In this document: piece by piece, positions 19,723-21,305 of the stretch
Layout of the letters: each line of letters starts with the position of its first letter
Position numbering within the stretch: the first letter of the stretch is position 1
Source: a virus
Virus record (IMG/VR): IMGVR_UViG_3300017527_000233
Coordinates: 1-21,305 of that record
Strand: one strand, 5' to 3'
DNA: 21,305 bases
Notes under the pieces: generated by a model
The model's input: only the letters and a program-made list of their open reading frames with translations
Database searches by the model: none
What the model was told of the DNA's origin: nothing
Position numbers and translations under genes: made by a program

Positions 19723-21305
19723 TCTTTATCTCCTGATGGTATGTTCTGCAGGTTCATCCCGACTCCGAAGGCATCTATCGTAGAGTTGAATCGGAATGTT
19801 TCTGTGCCGACTGGGTTGTATGAAGTCCTGATACGGTTGTCGTGGTCGAGGCGAGAGTTTACAAAGGTGCTTTGGTATACACCGAGGGAACGGTATGTTA
19901 GCATCGCCTCACACAGAGGGATTAGTAGTGGCTCCCTCGACATGATCTTAGTCAGTGCTTCGTCGTCAACAGAAGGGGCTCCAGTCTTTCTGTTTTTCAC
20001 GAGCGGTTGTCCGAGTACTTCGAAGATAACCTTCTGGGTTTGCTTAGGGCTGTTGTACCAGGCAGTCTTTGTCTTACCTTTAGTAAGAGGTACATCGTCC
20101 CAGACGTTCTGAGATATGTCGATGAAGAATTGCTCTAGCTTAGCCCTCTCATCCATGAGCATTAAGGAGAACTCTGAGCGCTGAGGTACATCTATACGGA
20201 CGCCTCGCATCTCCATCTCCATCAAAGGATTAAAGAGAGAGTGCTCGAAGTCTAGAGGTTCCTGAAGATTCCCTTCATCAATGGCGCTCTGAATGCCGGG
20301 GACACACTCCCAGGTGGCTACACAGTCCCGGCAGTTGTAAGTCCATCTTATCTGATCGTCTACTTTATCGTCAGCTTCCTTACGCTCATTCTTCCAGAAT
20401 CTATGCCAAGGGCGATAGAGTGAAGATAAGAAGTCTAAGGCTTTAGGAAGTCCGGGGAAGGCAACTGCATGGGCTATCATAGTGTCGAAGGCTGGCGTCG
20501 GGTACCAGCCCCATAGCTTCGCCATGTATGCAGCGTCGTAAGAGAAATTCTGACCGACGACCTTGACGTTCGGATGGAGTAGAAGCGTACGCAGCATCTC
20601 CACTATCTTAAGCTCTCCATCCAGGTCCCAGTAGGATTCTCCTGTGGATAGAGCAAAGAAGGGAATACAGATGGCGTTGCTGGGGCTCCATGCGAAGCCA
20701 AGGCAGTCGATTTGTCTGTTGCGTGTCTCGATGTCTACGGCGAGGGTTAGTGTTTCTCCTGAGTCTAAGCGGAGGTGGAGGTTCTTAAAGAGAGAAGTTA
20801 AATTGCCCCAGCTGGGGGAAGTAAGAAAGAACTCCCTTGGTGCGCCAGTGACTTTCCTCATGAGGATGTCATTGACTTTCTTCAGATCATTTACGCAGAT
20901 GTATCTCCACTCCCACATACGGAGGATAGCAGCCGGGTGGTATGTTGGAATGATGGTGGCTCCAGACTCATGCTGCAGAAAACTCCCACGCCAGTTACCT
21001 ATGCCACTCTCTCCTGTGAGGGCCCAGAGTGCTGTGTCGCCGAGGGCGATGATAACGCGCGGCTTTGTGGCGGCGATCTCAGCTTTCAGTAACATGAGGC
21101 CAGTAAGGATCTCTTGCCTGCAGTGGCGACCATTGTACAGCTGTTCGCCACCCTTTAACTGCTTTGGTTTGGGGAAGAACTCCTGGATGTTATTGTTGAG
21201 GGGGCGGACGGAGGTGACATTAATCACCCGGCAGTCCTCCCGTTGGAGACCAGCGTCTAGTAACATCCTGTTTAGTTCTTGGCCTGACTGCCCGATGAAG
21301 GGAGT
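19719..21305 (-). CDS. UDG-fused family A DNA polymerase, N-terminal part (partial, runs off window)
   Basis: The reading frame is open to the right edge, so the gene is cut at 21305; 528 residues are visible. The first visible residues (TPFIGQSGQELN) with NVTSVRPLNNN, VIIALGDTALWALTG and IPTYHPAAILR form a uracil-DNA glycosylase domain (family 4-like; its active-site start lies outside). A 3'-5' exonuclease follows with all three motifs: LAVDIETR (Exo I), VVGQNFSYDAAYMAK (Exo II) and YNCRDCVAT (Exo III). The polymerase begins with a helical thumb-like part and FEVLGQPL, then RTSYNPVGTETFRF and NLQNIPSGDKE, where it stops. Motifs A, B and C are on the next but one gene. The Exo residues look intact, so proofreading is expected. 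An internal ATG at 21266 is not the true start. Confidence 0.9.
   Translation of the reverse strand, partial: TPFIGQSGQELNRMLLDAGLQREDCRVINVTSVRPLNNNIQEFFPKPKQLKGGEQLYNGRHCRQEILTGLMLLKAEIAATKPRVIIALGDTALWALTGESGIGNWRGSFLQHESGATIIPTYHPAAILRMWEWRYICVNDLKKVNDILMRKVTGAPREFFLTSPSWGNLTSLFKNLHLRLDSGETLTLAVDIETRNRQIDCLGFAWSPSNAICIPFFALSTGESYWDLDGELKIVEMLRTLLLHPNVKVVGQNFSYDAAYMAKLWGWYPTPAFDTMIAHAVAFPGLPKALDFLSSLYRPWHRFWKNERKEADDKVDDQIRWTYNCRDCVATWECVPGIQSAIDEGNLQEPLDFEHSLFNPLMEMEMRGVRIDVPQRSEFSLMLMDERAKLEQFFIDISQNVWDDVPLTKGKTKTAWYNSPKQTQKVIFEVLGQPLVKNRKTGAPSVDDEALTKIMSREPLLIPLCEAMLTYRSLGVYQSTFVNSRLDHDNRIRTSYNPVGTETFRFNSTIDAFGVGMNLQNIPSGDKE

Noticed and set aside
19504-19725. Sequencing error as cause of the split polymerase
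   Set aside because: A single indel cannot join the halves without adding about 70 foreign residues to a conserved loop, and both new starts have strong ribosome sites.
19588-20112. Plus-strand open frame antisense to the polymerase
   Set aside because: It covers the junction of clearly recognised polymerase coding sequence, has no motif and no convincing start site.

Overview
The window is part of a tailed-phage genome, or of a prophage or metagenomic phage contig. It most resembles a short-tailed (podovirus-like) virus. The visible basis is a run of virion genes: an SU10-type head-tail adaptor, a tail-collar fibre, a P22 gp10-like stabilisation/nozzle protein, a glycine-rich fibre, Gln/Ala-rich internal virion proteins and a giant ejection-type polyvalent protein. 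This run faces a replication block that encodes a UDG-fused family A DNA polymerase and a DUF3987-like helicase. No terminase, portal, major capsid protein, lysis gene, integrase, tRNA or rRNA is visible. The host cannot be named. A FimV-like TPR motif in the giant protein weakly suggests a proteobacterium.

Layout. Positions 40-252 (minus) hold a small coiled-coil gene. A short divergent gap (253-352) carries a 7-bp inverted repeat. From 353 to 17193 the plus strand is one packed block in which nearly every gene overlaps the next at ATGA, TGATG or TAATG junctions. Its order is: a protein of 18 degenerate 'xDA' repeats, a beta-rich structural protein, a PAPS-dependent-type sulfotransferase, a small protein overprinting the sulfotransferase tail, the adaptor, the collar fibre, the nozzle/stabilisation protein, a glycine-rich fibre carrying two more copies of the repeat motif, a GNAT-like protein, three Gln/Ala-rich internal virion proteins, and a 2498-residue polyvalent protein. 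The giant protein carries, in order, FimV/TPR-like units, an atypical kinase fold, a Nudix hydrolase, an HExxH metallopeptidase, an ADP-ribosyltransferase-like domain and a long C-terminal ejection-type module.

From the right edge (21305) down to 17230 the minus strand holds the replication operon. The polymerase is split precisely between the NLQNIP motif and motif A. A 72-codon gene sits in the split, and all three reading frames are joined by ATGA overlaps with good Shine-Dalgarno sites. A 64-codon unknown gene and the helicase follow. The two blocks converge with only 36 bp between stop codons.

How the parts fit. The plus-strand genes would build the tail, fibres and the protein package injected with the DNA. 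The giant protein could deliver several enzymes into the host at once. The sulfotransferase and ADP-ribosyltransferase/Nudix/kinase domains are the parts most likely to modify the virion, host or small molecules. The most notable points are the precisely split polymerase, the xDA repeat shared by two fibre-like genes, the phage sulfotransferase and the multi-enzyme giant protein.
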